Assembly: GCF_030151085.1 (NCBI RefSeq)
Contig: NZ_JASLER010000007.1
Location: 1 to 42,821, forward strand
DNA: 42,821 bases
From: Bacteroides sp.
Lineage (GTDB): Bacteria > Bacteroidota > Bacteroidia > Bacteroidales > Bacteroidaceae
Direction: 5' to 3'
Below, in pieces: positions 42,453 to 42,821 of this stretch (positions are counted from its first letter, which is position 1; every line of letters begins with the position of its first letter). A program made the position numbers and the translations under genes. The notes under the pieces were generated by a model. That model worked only from the letters and a program-made list of their open reading frames with translations. It made no database searches and was not told the DNA's origin.

Positions 42453-42821
42453 ATGTACATGGATAAAGATATACTATACCGCTTTTTCGAAGGACATGCC
42501 ACTGTAGACGAGATGAAATCGGTGAAAGAATGGGCTGAAGCTTCCGAAGAGAATAATAAACTCTTCCGTCGGGAGCGAAAGCTATTCAATGCGATGATTC
42601 TTGTGGGACATTCGAAAGCGTCTGGTATAGCCAAGAAAGAGATCAAGAAGAAGAACTATTTCATTCGGGAATTTCTGAAGATAGCTTCTGTGGTAATAAT
42701 AACGGTAGGTGTAACGGCTGCTTTGTTTTCAATAGGCGAAGATAAAGACAATGTAAATATAGCAATGCAGACCATTACTGTTCCGGCAGGTCAGCGTGTG
42801 AACCTCGATTTACCCGATGGT
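42453..42821 (+). CDS. FecR-family anti-sigma factor, 3'-truncated by the window edge
   Basis: 123 codons are visible and the frame is open at the window edge. The start may be ATG 42453 or ATG 42459 (MDKDILYRFFEGHATVDEM); the second fits family N-termini better. The N-terminal anti-sigma region (about 1-65, with WAEASEENNKLFRRERKLFNAMI) is followed by a basic stretch and one transmembrane helix (about 79-101, IASVVIITVGVTAALFSIG). The periplasmic FecR domain begins with TITVPAGQRVNLDLPDG. It holds an ECF sigma factor inactive until a TonB-dependent receptor signals. The likely partner is the ECF factor at 41064, and a SusC/SusD pair probably follows outside the window. Confidence 0.9.
   Translation, partial: MYMDKDILYRFFEGHATVDEMKSVKEWAEASEENNKLFRRERKLFNAMILVGHSKASGIAKKEIKKKNYFIREFLKIASVVIITVGVTAALFSIGEDKDNVNIAMQTITVPAGQRVNLDLPDG

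Overview
The window looks like chromosomal DNA from a Bacteroides species or a close relative. The evidence is the tmRNA tag GETNYALAA, promoters with the Bacteroides-type -7 box (TAnnTTTG), the secreted carbohydrate-active enzymes, and Bacteroidetes-typical families (LptE-type lipoprotein, DUF4837, DUF4831, ECF sigma with FecR). I do not assign a species. I see no CRISPR array, insertion sequence, prophage or tRNA gene.

Layout. 1-10850: a glycan-utilisation cassette. galM (cut by the left edge), a GH2 enzyme and a GH3 enzyme form one run. An AraC-type regulator on the opposite strand follows, then a GH36 alpha-galactosidase and a GH43 enzyme two bases apart. No SusC/SusD pair is visible; one could lie left of the window. 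10851-17367: a periodic inverted-repeat array and a bidirectional terminator, then secA, a PafA-like phosphatase and a DUF4105 protein (probable lipoprotein N-acyltransferase), all on the minus strand. 17610-25114: coaX (GTG start), an outer-membrane barrel-like protein, a TPR protein, lptC, a CBS-domain DUF21 membrane protein and a PpiD-like periplasmic foldase. 25397-31605: rlmN, DUF4837 lipoprotein, pdxA, a sigma-54 activator without a sensor domain, lptE, a TPR-like protein and secG. 31747-38660: an MFS transporter, an orphan PqqD-like protein, DUF4831, a lactonase-like lipoprotein and a large GH3 enzyme. 38830-39869: a 71-residue membrane protein with a highly structured upstream RNA, then ssrA (tmRNA). 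40525-42821: a GNAT acetyltransferase, an ECF sigma factor, an opposing ndk, and the start of a FecR-type anti-sigma gene cut by the right edge.

How the genes work together. The left end degrades and feeds in plant-type oligosaccharides. The middle is unusually rich in envelope biogenesis: SecA and SecG (export), LptC and LptE (LPS transport), a PpiD-like foldase and the probable Lnb (lipoprotein maturation).

The most unusual signals are not protein genes. (i) Three intergenic arrays of short palindromic units have strict 22-bp, 22-bp and 11-bp periods (25262-25366, 40175-40282, 10878-10953). (ii) A two-hairpin RNA with its own promoter and a terminator/antiterminator-like choice lies at 39075-39271 on the minus strand; G:U pairs make its 18-bp stem continuous only on that strand. 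(iii) Perfect 13- and 14-bp stem-loops lie inside the signal-sequence codons of lptC and the GH43 gene, with weaker ones in three other secreted-protein genes.
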